Source: JBGVSA01 sp047605765 (GTDB lineage: Bacteria; Pseudomonadota; Gammaproteobacteria; Burkholderiales; Rhodocyclaceae). From it: a stretch of DNA of 41,467 nt. Where the stretch lies: NCBI GenBank assembly GCA_047605765.1, contig JASGFB010000029.1, forward strand, positions 1-41,467, in the 5' to 3' direction. Shown here one piece after another: positions 23,115-30,611 of this stretch; position 1 is the stretch's first letter; every line of letters starts with the position of its first letter. The position numbers and the translations under genes were made by a program. The notes beneath the pieces were generated by a model. The model did no database searches. It was not told where the DNA came from and was given only the letters and a program-made list of their open reading frames with translations.

Positions 23115-23252
23115 ATGTCTGCACTGCTCAGGCGTTCCAGGGGAGCCCGCAATGAGATGTCCGCGCGAGAGCGGGCCATCTACTTCGTGATGGTAGGTAT
23201 CGGCGTCGCCGTCCTGCTATGTCTGGCCTTGCTCGATTTTTCCGGTAGATGA
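23115..23252 (+). CDS. Small single-span membrane protein, 45 residues
   Basis: An open frame of 46 codons with ATG 23115 after AAGGGGCGAGAC, encoding a basic N terminus (SALLRRSRGARNEMSARERA) and one strongly hydrophobic segment (IYFVMVGIGVAVLLCLALL) ending DFSGR. The positive-inside charge pattern predicts a single membrane span with the N terminus in the cytoplasm. I know no homologue. The good ribosome site and the clean hydrophobic segment argue for a real gene, but length alone makes it uncertain. The next gene downstream is serA, 226 bases away. Confidence 0.5.
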   Translation: MSALLRRSRGARNEMSARERAIYFVMVGIGVAVLLCLALLDFSGR

Positions 23253-23478
23253 CCTCGTCGCAACAGGTGTCTTGCCAGGGCGCACCGGCTGTTCATGCAC
23301 CGCCCTATCCCACACACGCAGCATGGTCACGACGTTCCACATGGCGTTGTATAGTGCGTTCTTGCGCCGGCGAAACCGGCACGCCGTGGACCGCCTGGCA
23401 GGATACGAATGGCTTCCCGCCCCCTGCACACAGCGCAATACCCGCTTTTACCCAAGGCTTGAACACATGGAGAACGTC

Positions 23479-24714
23479 ATGCAGCAAGAGCAGCTCTCGG
23501 TACCCAAGGACAAACTGAAATTCGTCCTGCTCGAAGGCATTCATGAGAGCGCGGTACGGGCACTGAGAAGTGACGGCTACTCGAATATCGTGACGCTGCC
23601 AAAGGCCTTGTCGGGCGATGCGCTGATCGAGCAGATACACGATGCGCACTTTCTGGGCATCCGCTCTCGCACTCACCTCACCGCCGATGTCCTGGCCCAG
23701 GCGTCTCGACTCGCAGCAGTAGGCTGCTTCTGCATCGGCACCAACCAGGTGGATCTGCAGGCTGCCATGCTGCAGGGCGTGCCGGTCTTCAATGCGCCGT
23801 TCTCCAACACTCGCAGCGTCGCCGAACTCGTCATCGCAGAAACTGTGTTGCTCATGCGCGGCATCCCCCAAAAGAACGCCCTGCTACACCGCAACGGCTG
23901 GGCCAAGGGCGCGGCGGGCTCATACGAAGTACGCGGCAAGAAGCTCGGGATCGTCGGTTACGGACACATTGGCATGCAGGTGGGCGTGCTGGCCGAACAG
24001 CTTGGCATGCAGGTTCTCTTTCATGACATCGAGGCCCGGCTGCCGCTGGGCAATGCCTGGCAAGCCACCTCGCTCGATGAACTGCTCGACTTTGCCGACG
24101 TGGTGACCCTGCATGTGCCCGAAACGCCCCAGACGGCAAACATGATCGGCGCGGCGCAGTTGGCGCGCATGAAGCCCGCCAGCCATCTGATCAACGCCTC
24201 GCGCGGCACGGTGGTCGACATCGATGCACTGGTCGCGGCCCTGGACAGTGGTCACATCGCGGGCGCCGCCGTGGATGTCTTCCCGGTTGAGCCCGCCGGC
24301 AACGATGCGACGTTCGACTCGCCCCTCACACGCTTCGACAACGTCATCCTGACGCCCCACATTGGTGGCTCGACCACTGAGGCGCAAGAGAACATCGGCG
24401 GCGAAGTGGCCGCCAAGCTCATCCGTTACAGCAACAACGGCTCTACGGTATCGGCGGTCAACTTCCCCGAGGTGGCCTTGCCGGAACACACCGGCCGTTC
24501 GCGCTTGCTGCACATTCACCGCAACGTTCCGGGAGTGATGGCGCGCGTCAACGAACGCTTTTCGCTGCAGGGCATCAATATCGCCGCACAGTATCTGCGC
24601 ACCAATGAGCAAGTCGGTTACGTGGTGATCGACGTTGACCGCGCAGCCGGCCAGGTTGCGCAGGAAGAACTGAGCGCCATACCGGACACCATTCGGTGCC
24701 GCGTGCTTTACTAA
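23479..24714 (+). CDS. serA: D-3-phosphoglycerate dehydrogenase
   Basis: A 411-residue SerA, the first enzyme of serine synthesis, oxidising 3-phosphoglycerate with NAD+. The substrate part has LGIRSRTHLTADVL and VGCFCIGTNQVDL; the NAD-binding loop is LGIVGYGHIGMQVGVLAEQL. The family blocks SHLINASRGTVVDIDAL and the catalytic region LTPHIGGSTTEAQ follow. The C-terminal ACT domain begins near residue 335 (RSRLLHIHRNVPGVMARVN), which in E. coli gives serine feedback control. The start at ATG 23479 follows GGAG; an ATG four codons earlier is less well placed. The length matches the 410-residue proteobacterial form. Confidence 0.96.
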   Translation: MQQEQLSVPKDKLKFVLLEGIHESAVRALRSDGYSNIVTLPKALSGDALIEQIHDAHFLGIRSRTHLTADVLAQASRLAAVGCFCIGTNQVDLQAAMLQGVPVFNAPFSNTRSVAELVIAETVLLMRGIPQKNALLHRNGWAKGAAGSYEVRGKKLGIVGYGHIGMQVGVLAEQLGMQVLFHDIEARLPLGNAWQATSLDELLDFADVVTLHVPETPQTANMIGAAQLARMKPASHLINASRGTVVDIDALVAALDSGHIAGAAVDVFPVEPAGNDATFDSPLTRFDNVILTPHIGGSTTEAQENIGGEVAAKLIRYSNNGSTVSAVNFPEVALPEHTGRSRLLHIHRNVPGVMARVNERFSLQGINIAAQYLRTNEQVGYVVIDVDRAAGQVAQEELSAIPDTIRCRVLY

Positions 24715-24745
24715 GGCACCGAACGGGGCTGGTCAGCCCAACAAA

Positions 24746-24774
24746 AAGCCCTCCGAGCGTTGCTCGGAGGGCTT
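24746..24774. terminator. Terminator between serA and the pectinesterase-like gene
   Basis: AAGCCCTCCGAGC pairs perfectly with GCTCGGAGGGCTT around GTT. The U-run is good on the minus strand (five T) and poor on the plus strand, so it mainly ends the minus-strand gene. Confidence 0.85.
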
Positions 24775-24796
24775 CAAGAGTACAGCCGGTGCTGCC

Positions 24797-27532
24797 CTAT
24801 CGCGGCGTCAGCCTGACTTCCAGCTTCTGCAATTGGGTACGATTACCTGCCGACGCCGTGCCCGTGAATTGCATGCCAAAACCACCGGCGGTGCTGGTCA
24901 CGTTCGGCAAGGTGGCCGAAAAGTGGATCTCGTTCGGCAGGCTGTAACCCACTTGCGTGTTGGTCTGTGCCGAATCCGTCGTCACGTCGGCCGTCAGCAC
25001 GTTGCCCGTCAGCTTGAACAGCACGTGTGCCCCCGGCATATACACAGAACTCTCGACGTAGCTGTTCGGTAGGACTGTTCGAACACCATTGGCATACTCG
25101 ATCATCGACACACGCACCGAATTCCCCGAAGAAGGGATGGGCTTGTTGCCGTTCAGCGGATCCGACGCCAGGCGCTGGAAGCGCAGCGCATAGCCAGTCT
25201 GCGTGACGGGGTCCCACTTGAGATACACCTCCAGGTACTGGTCGGTGGCGCTGCCAAAGCCCTGGCCAGCGAGTTTTTCCGGCGTCAGGTCCAGCGACAA
25301 GGACATGTCCGAGAAGACCCCTTCAGGCTGATACAGCAATCGCGCGCCCTGTGTGGCGGTGCGCAGACCGCGTACACCCGTGATGCCCTCCCGGTCGCTG
25401 ACGGCATATGCCCACGGATCAGTCGTCGCGGGCGTCCAGCTCTGATTCACGTCAGACGGCTTGATCGTGTCGGCGTACCACACGTTGGGCTGACCCAGCG
25501 TGTGACCGACCCACGAGATGTTGGCGAAGTCCGTTGTGAATGCCTGCGGATGGGCAACATCAGCACTGGCGATCGCACGGGGCGTCGTCACTTCGATACT
25601 GTTCGCGGCCGGCGGGCTGAATTCATACTTGGGTGTGATGACCGCTGTCAGATACTGACCCACATCACCGGCGGACAACTGGTAGTTCTTGTACGGTTCG
25701 CCCAGCGTGGTGACAGCCACTTGCACCGCCTTGTCGTTCGGCGCGCTGCCACGGAACCACGTGATCGTAGAGGCATCCGTGAAAGATGCCTGGTCGTAGG
25801 CAATCTTGAGCGCAGCCAGGTTCTGACCAATGGTGATCGAAGGCGTACCCGCCACAACCGGTGCTGCAACGGTCTCGGGGTTGATGTGCAGCACGATATG
25901 CGCCACCAGGCCATTCGGGGCCAATGCCTTGACCGTCGTGTCGATGATGCGGCCCGTGGCATTCAACTTGGCGCGCAGGTGAAGCTTGCCGTCGCCCGCA
26001 TTATCGAGCGGGGTGAACAGTGCCGTGTCGTAATCGAAGCTGAGTTCCTGGAAGGTGAACGCGTTGGCCGGAGCGGAGCTTGGCGTGATGATCACTTCGT
26101 TGGCCGCGTTGTCCGACTGCACCGTGGTGGCATTGGCCGCCAGGGCAAACTTGAAAGCGCTTTCATACTTCTGCTGCTGGGCAGAGGGATTCCAGCCATC
26201 CTTTCCCTTCAACAGGTTGTAGACGTTGTATTGGGCGCCGCTCTTGAAGATCTGCAGCGCATTCGCGCTCAGCGTGGCCGTAGCCTGAGGATTCTGCGTA
26301 TCGAACACGACGGGCGTACCGTCTTCATACACGTTGTTGTAGACAAAGTGCGTGACATCGGGCCGCTGTGCGTTCTCCCAACGGATCTCTTCCTTCGGCC
26401 CTTTGAACACGTTGTCGACCAGCACCCAATTCCCGCCGATGTTCTTGGAGAACCAGAAGGTCGGATTGTCATTGAGCAGGTTGAAGGTGGAATTGAAGAG
26501 CGCAGCAATCGTGTTCGAAGCGCTGCCCGACGGGTGGCTGCCGTAAAAGTCGAACGTGCAATGCTCGAACACGTTGATGTCGCCGCGGGCTATGGAATCG
26601 TCGGTGAGCTGGAAGTAAGAGTCTTTGAAGTAAGCGCGCGCCGGCTGGAATCCATTGAGTACGTTCAAGAAGCTGACAAAGCGAACGTTCTCGAAGTACA
26701 TCTTGTCCAGCGCATCCTTTGCTCCCTCGGCAACCGTGATTGTCTGGGCTTGCACGCGGGCATCGGTACGGCGCGCCAGGTTCTGCGAGGGATCGCGCGG
26801 AAACACCAGGTCCACCGAAGTGTAGTTAGCGATCGTCAGGTTGTAGGCCGAGAAGCTGGTGCCGACACCGATCACGTTCCAGTTGCCATTGGCGCCCATG
26901 GTCTGCCCACGGTTGCCGGCAATGCGTACGTCATCGGCGTTGGAAGTCAGCCCCTTGAACACCAGGCCACTCTGCGGGAACGAGATGCCGATCAGACCAG
27001 GCAGGTCCGGCGTGTTGGCGATCGCCGGATTCTTGTAATCGTCCGTCCAGTACACGCCGGGGGTGAAATTCACCGTCGTGCCATCGGCAATGTTGGCCGC
27101 CTTCAACTCCTGCAAGGTCTTGAAGGTAAATGCGCCGCGGCTGGCTTCCGCAAGGTAGGCATCGACGACCACGCTGGTCGCCGACAGATCGACGAACTTG
27201 GCCTTCAGCGTAACGTCGGAGGCGACGGCTTCATGGGTGAAATCCCACATGTGGCCAGCCTTGCCATCGTCGATGAACCAGCCGACGAAGTATGAACTCT
27301 TGCCCTTGTCGGGCCGAGCCGGTGCCGTCAGGGCCGCACCGTCTTCAACCTGGACTTTTGTCACCGTGCCCTCGTTGTCGTAGCTCACGGTGCGTTTCAC
27401 TGCGGGAGTAACGGGCGTGTTCGAATCGTTGGAATCATCGTTCGAACCGCACGCCGATAGCATGAACAACGTGCATGCCACGATGAACATGCGGAGAGGA
27501 TTTGGCCTCTCCGAAAGAATGTAATGACGCAT
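24797..27532 (-). CDS. Large lipoprotein with InlB-type repeat and pectinesterase-like beta-helix
   Basis: A 911-residue lipoprotein. After signal peptide and lipobox MLSAC comes one Listeria/Bacteroides (InlB B) repeat-like module at about residues 45-115 (TVSYDNEGTVTKVQVEDGA, FVGWFIDDG, DVTLKAKF). A right-handed beta-helix covers about 135-430 (VNFTPGVYWTDD, VFKGLTSNADDVRI, FSAYNLTIANYTSV). The segment RAYFKDSYFQLTDDSIARGD resembles the pectinesterase (CE8) block around the catalytic aspartates, with DD-S-I where VDFIFG is usual. The remaining 480 residues are beta-rich modules I cannot name, with a lectin-like end (YLEVYLKWDPVTQTGYALRF). It probably demethylates or binds pectin at the cell surface. 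Start uncertain; ATG 27490 is possible. Confidence 0.7.
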   Translation of the reverse strand: MRHYILSERPNPLRMFIVACTLFMLSACGSNDDSNDSNTPVTPAVKRTVSYDNEGTVTKVQVEDGAALTAPARPDKGKSSYFVGWFIDDGKAGHMWDFTHEAVASDVTLKAKFVDLSATSVVVDAYLAEASRGAFTFKTLQELKAANIADGTTVNFTPGVYWTDDYKNPAIANTPDLPGLIGISFPQSGLVFKGLTSNADDVRIAGNRGQTMGANGNWNVIGVGTSFSAYNLTIANYTSVDLVFPRDPSQNLARRTDARVQAQTITVAEGAKDALDKMYFENVRFVSFLNVLNGFQPARAYFKDSYFQLTDDSIARGDINVFEHCTFDFYGSHPSGSASNTIAALFNSTFNLLNDNPTFWFSKNIGGNWVLVDNVFKGPKEEIRWENAQRPDVTHFVYNNVYEDGTPVVFDTQNPQATATLSANALQIFKSGAQYNVYNLLKGKDGWNPSAQQQKYESAFKFALAANATTVQSDNAANEVIITPSSAPANAFTFQELSFDYDTALFTPLDNAGDGKLHLRAKLNATGRIIDTTVKALAPNGLVAHIVLHINPETVAAPVVAGTPSITIGQNLAALKIAYDQASFTDASTITWFRGSAPNDKAVQVAVTTLGEPYKNYQLSAGDVGQYLTAVITPKYEFSPPAANSIEVTTPRAIASADVAHPQAFTTDFANISWVGHTLGQPNVWYADTIKPSDVNQSWTPATTDPWAYAVSDREGITGVRGLRTATQGARLLYQPEGVFSDMSLSLDLTPEKLAGQGFGSATDQYLEVYLKWDPVTQTGYALRFQRLASDPLNGNKPIPSSGNSVRVSMIEYANGVRTVLPNSYVESSVYMPGAHVLFKLTGNVLTADVTTDSAQTNTQVGYSLPNEIHFSATLPNVTSTAGGFGMQFTGTASAGNRTQLQKLEVRLTPR

Positions 27533-27924
27533 GATGGGTCTGGCCTTTAAGCGACTGCACAGGGCAGCTTTTCAAACAGGAAGCGACGCATGCGCATCAC
27601 ATCTGCATCGTTGCAGACGTCATATTGAGAATACCCATGACAAAAGGCCCCAGGAGCCTCCAAGGCGGACATGCATCCCGATCGGCGCAGCCTGAGGACG
27701 ATGCCCAGCGGTATCTCAAGAGATCGGATCGCGCGAGCGTCGTGGCAATGAACACCACGAACCGAAACGATTAGCGGTTAGGGGGAGGAAAAGGACGTTT
27801 GTGTGTGCATGAGTTGTCTCCGATTTTATGTATGCAGCGGACATCGCCCGCCATGTCCCCGACCCTGCCGCGCCTGCTTCTTGGACTCGCCAAGCCAGCG
27901 CCCACGCCGAGGATTGTCAAGAAG

Positions 27925-27942
27925 TGTAAATGTTGTTTTACA
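27925..27942. promoter_or_regulatory. Perfect dyad upstream of the pectinesterase-like gene
   Basis: TGTAAA and TTTACA are perfectly inverted around TGTTGT. The site lies 393 bases before the gene start, farther than usual, so a long leader or another transcript must be assumed if it regulates that gene. Confidence 0.45.
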
Positions 27943-27944
27943 AA

Positions 27945-27960
27945 TTGGCAACGCTAACAA
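27945..27960. promoter_or_regulatory. LacI-family-like operator candidate
   Basis: TTGGCAACGCTAACAA has the central CG and flanking TTG/CAA of LacI/GalR operators, and 10 of 16 positions are symmetric. It lies three bases after the TGTAAA dyad. Sugar-responsive control would suit a pectin gene, but no LacI gene is in the window. Confidence 0.35.
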
Positions 27961-28637
27961 TTCGAGACCGCACACGGCGGCAGGAGGACCGTCGCAACTT
28001 GAGACGATGAGTCAACTCAATGATTCATAAGGACAAACATCAAAAACCCAGACAGACGGAGATAGAAAATACCTGACAGGGCCTTTCACAGGCGACAACC
28101 CATCTTTCGGAGATGGAAACGCTACGTGGAAGCAAGGGGCAGCCGAGGCGAAGCGTAGGCATCACTCGCGCAGCGTGCGGCCGCCCCTCTAAAGGACTGA
28201 TTAGGGTTACTTCTAATTATCTGGGTAAGCGCGACGCCCGTGAAAATGACAATCGCTTAGCGATGGATATGCCGTGCGCAAGTTTTCTATGACGCTATCC
28301 CAGCGTTCACGCGGCCCATTCAGAATGGCATCGGGATGGATTTCATGGGAAGTATCTTCTACTGACTCACAAAGCAGCAGTCAAAGCGCCACCAACAAGA
28401 GCCGTTGGGGTTCAGCTGTAGATGAAGGCCCAAGCCACCCATCATCTTGACGGTCTTGTTACTTGGCTTGGGCGCTGCGGATGGCGATCTCAGTGAGCAG
28501 CATGACGGCAACCGAGCTACCGCAATGACCGCCGGATTCGCCCGGCTTGCATCGTACGCATCAGGACAGAAGCTGCCCGCAATGCCTCGCTGCGACCATG
28601 TGTTGAGGATTCATGGGGAGATCACGGGACACCCTTG

Positions 28638-28712
28638 TGGTCCCTCCGACAGGAATCGAACCTGTATTTGCCGCTTAGGAGGCGGCCGTTCTATCCATTG
28701 AACTACGGCGGG
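28638..28712 (-). tRNA. tRNA-Arg(CCU)
   Basis: On the minus strand, 75 bases with an encoded CCA end. The D-arm is GTTC-AATGGATA-GAAC. The anticodon arm GCCGC-CTCCTAA-GCGGC gives anticodon CCU (arginine, codon AGG). The T-arm is ACAGG-TTCGATT-CCTGT. The acceptor stem CCCGCCG/CGGAGGG has one internal mismatch at pair 4:69 (G against A). Confidence 0.93.
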
Positions 28713-28831
28713 AGGGGCTGGATGCCAGGCCCGGGGGCGACGTGCGGCGCTTGCCGCAGCGTGGGCCGCAAGCGTAGCACAAAACGCCGGAACGTCAGGC
28801 GACGGTGACGGCGTGCGGGCGAATGGGTCAA

Positions 28832-28861
28832 AAAAAACGGACGCCTCGGCGTCCGTTTTTT
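28832..28861. terminator. Terminator after the HU gene
   Basis: AAACGGACGCC and GGCGTCCGTTT form a perfect stem around TC, flanked by A- and T-runs, so it works on both strands. It lies 45 bases after the HU stop on the minus strand. Confidence 0.9.
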
Positions 28862-28905
28862 GCTGCCGCGAAACAACCTGCCCGCGGCGGCCTGCGCTGC
28901 GTGGC

Positions 28906-29193
28906 TTACTTCTTGGCCTTGGCAGCGACCTTGGCCTTGAAGCCGGCGCCGGCCGAGAAACGCGGCACCACGGCAGCGGCGATGTTGATCTTTTCACCGG
29001 TCTTGGGGTTCTTGCCTTCGCGCGCGGCGCGTTCAGCAGCCTTGAAAGTGCCGAAACCCACCAGCGTCACGGCATCGCCCGTGGCGACGGCATCTTCGAT
29101 GACAGCAATGGCAGCGTCCAGGAACTCGCCCGTAGCGGTCTTGGACTGGTTCGTCTTGGCAGCGATCGCGGCCAGCAGATCGGTCTTGTTCAT
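28906..29193 (-). CDS. DNA-binding protein HU
   Basis: A 95-residue nucleoid protein that bends and compacts DNA as a dimer. The sequence opens MNKTDLLAAIAAKTNQSKT and contains the HU/IHF signature region GFGTFKAAERAAREGKNPKTGE, with the conserved GRNP-type turn read here as GKNP. The C terminus is lysine- and alanine-rich (KAKVAAKAKK), slightly longer than in E. coli HU. It forms a single-gene unit with its own terminator. Whether it is the alpha- or beta-type is not determinable. Confidence 0.95.
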   Translation of the reverse strand: MNKTDLLAAIAAKTNQSKTATGEFLDAAIAVIEDAVATGDAVTLVGFGTFKAAERAAREGKNPKTGEKINIAAAVVPRFSAGAGFKAKVAAKAKK

Positions 29194-29445
29194 GAGGTTC
29201 CCTTATCGTTTGGTGGTTGGTGCAACAGCACCGAAAAGCGTGAGTTTACATGCTCAGCGCGGAAGCTTACCCGAAAATCCATCAAAACAAGCCCCCTACA
29301 GGTCTATTCGGCGCCATGCGGCAATGCGGTGAAACCTGCTTGGCGTCAGGCTTACAGCCTTTTACCCGGATTGTCCATCGGGAATCCGGCATGCCGCTGG
29401 ACGGATCCATGTGCGCGATGGACTGCCGCCAACATGCCATGCGTA

Positions 29446-29823
29446 TCACTCGGCGCGCTTGCCGCCCTCGCAATTGTCATTGGCGTGACTCACCACGCAC
29501 GCGCCGGTGAGGCAGCTTGCCGCCGCCACCAACGCTGTGGCCGCCAGGCCTGCGCGCGAACAACCTTCCTGAATGCGGGCCGGGCGTGGCGCCGGTTCGA
29601 AGACGGGCGCAGCGTATTCGCGGGGCACATATTTGGCGGTCGAATCGGCCGCTCGCCAATCGCGATTGAGCGGGGCGGACGGCGCAACGCTTTCTTCGGC
29701 CCATGCGCAGGTAGCAAGAAACATCGCGGCGCTCAGTGCGATTCCGCGAGCATGCCAAGGCTTTACACGACAGAGGAACACGAGCAGGTGGCTCCTGAAA
29801 ACACGGCGGAGCCAGCCTAGCAT
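29446..29823 (-). CDS. Possible small exported protein of unknown function
   Basis: About 125 residues from ATG 29823. A basic stretch is followed by a signal-like hydrophobic segment (GIALSAAMFLATCAWAEES), a short polar middle (STAKYVPREYAAPVFEPAPR), and a second hydrophobic segment (LAATALVAAASCLTGACVV) before a polar end (SHANDNCEGGKRAE). The pattern suggests an exported or membrane protein, and the predicted cleavage after AWA is plausible. I recognise no family and see no strong ribosome site, so it could be a chance frame. Confidence 0.35.
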   Translation of the reverse strand: MLGWLRRVFRSHLLVFLCRVKPWHARGIALSAAMFLATCAWAEESVAPSAPLNRDWRAADSTAKYVPREYAAPVFEPAPRPARIQEGCSRAGLAATALVAAASCLTGACVVSHANDNCEGGKRAE

Positions 29824-30033
29824 CGGGCGCCGGCACAGGCGGCCGGAGCGGCTTTTAGGCGCGGCCCGCCGGACAGGCGGCCGGTTCAAAAGGCGCGATG
29901 CCGACTACGCACAGATATCTGAATAGATGGTGTGACACGGACAGCGGGCTCCTTGCTGAAGAGGCAAGGCCAGCCTGGCACACGCCCCCACCGCCCGCCC
30001 CTGCCCGCAGGCGCAGGCCGGGGGCGGCGGGCG

Positions 30034-30369
30034 TCACTCTTCGGCGGCTTCCTGACTGACGTCGACACCCTGCACCTTGCCGTCGCGGCCGATGTCCACG
30101 TGGGCCACGGCCAGGCTGTAGTCGGGTGTGGCGTCGGTGCTGTAGAACAGCGTCTGCGACTTCGAACCGGGCCAGGACACGATGCGCTCGGGCGCGCCCA
30201 ACTGGGCGATGACGTCGGCACGCGACTGGCCGACCTGGACGCGGTCCAGCGCCGATTCGGTGACGGTGCCCGGCGTCATCGCCGCGGCCATACCGGCGCC
30301 GGTCAGCAGCGAAGCGGCCAGCAGCGCGCCAGCCAGGGACTTGATCGACAAGGTTTTGCTCTTGATCAT
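30034..30369 (-). CDS. SmpA/OmlA (BamE-like) domain protein
   Basis: A 111-residue exported protein. After a signal peptide (SLAGALLAASLLTGAGMAAA) comes a short BamE/SmpA-type domain: ALDRVQVGQSRADVIAQLG, then APERIVSWPGSKSQTLFYST and DYSLAVAHVDIGRDGKVQGV. Family members are small envelope proteins; true BamE is part of the outer-membrane assembly complex, but it is a lipoprotein and this one has no lipobox cysteine. So it is probably a soluble periplasmic relative with unknown role. The start at ATG 30369 follows GGAGAACA. A perfect dyad lies 123 bases upstream. Confidence 0.8.
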   Translation of the reverse strand: MIKSKTLSIKSLAGALLAASLLTGAGMAAAMTPGTVTESALDRVQVGQSRADVIAQLGAPERIVSWPGSKSQTLFYSTDATPDYSLAVAHVDIGRDGKVQGVDVSQEAAEE

Positions 30370-30491
30370 GATTGTTCTCCTGCGAAAAACATGAAGGGGG
30401 ATGTGCGCACCGACCTTGCAAGGTGCGCGCCCATATCTAGACCGGCGACCGGTGCGCGCGTTGCAAGCAATGTGTGAGCAGGTGATGTCCA

Positions 30492-30509
30492 TGTAACGGC
30501 TTTGTTACA
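30492..30509. promoter_or_regulatory. Perfect TGTAAC-N6-GTTACA dyad between divergent genes
   Basis: TGTAAC (30492-30497) and GTTACA (30504-30509) are perfectly inverted around GGCTTT. The dyad lies between the BamE-like gene and uup, about 100-120 bases from each start. The shape suits a response-regulator or other dimeric repressor site. Confidence 0.5.
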
Positions 30510-30611
30510 GATCGCCGGGCACGGGCCAAACGCGTAAAATCGTCGCCCGCGCGCGTGGCAAAGCACCCTGGCCGCCCGCTGTTATCCCTGTTTGCTGACG
30601 ATCGCCCCGCC

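Larger units (their letters stand above)
27533..28637. other. About 1.1 kb without a supported gene, between the pectinesterase-like gene and tRNA-Arg
   Basis: No open frame here has a convincing start, ribosome site or protein-like sequence; those at 27803 and 28447 are low-complexity or arbitrary. Composition is less GC-rich than the neighbours. The stretch holds a perfect dyad at 27925, a LacI-like site at 27945, and a hairpin CCATCT-ttcgg-AGATGG at 28100-28116. Further long-range complementary pieces (AGGGGC with GCCCCT) follow. It may contain the promoter region of the lipoprotein gene, an unidentified structured RNA, or island debris 3' of the tRNA. Confidence 0.5.

Noticed and set aside
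25502..27295. Long plus-strand open frame (597 codons) opposite the pectinesterase-like gene
   Set aside because: Composition is Arg/Val/Gly shadow coding; the minus strand has a lipobox and recognisable domains.
27803..28030. 75-codon frame in the gene-free gap
   Set aside because: Cys/Arg/Pro-rich with no order, no ribosome site and no domain.
28081..28200. Cyclic-di-GMP (GEMM-I) riboswitch
   Set aside because: The CCATCT-ttcgg-AGATGG hairpin followed by AAACGC looked similar, but the conserved GACGCAAAGCC block and receptor loop are missing, and no matching downstream gene lies on the plus strand.
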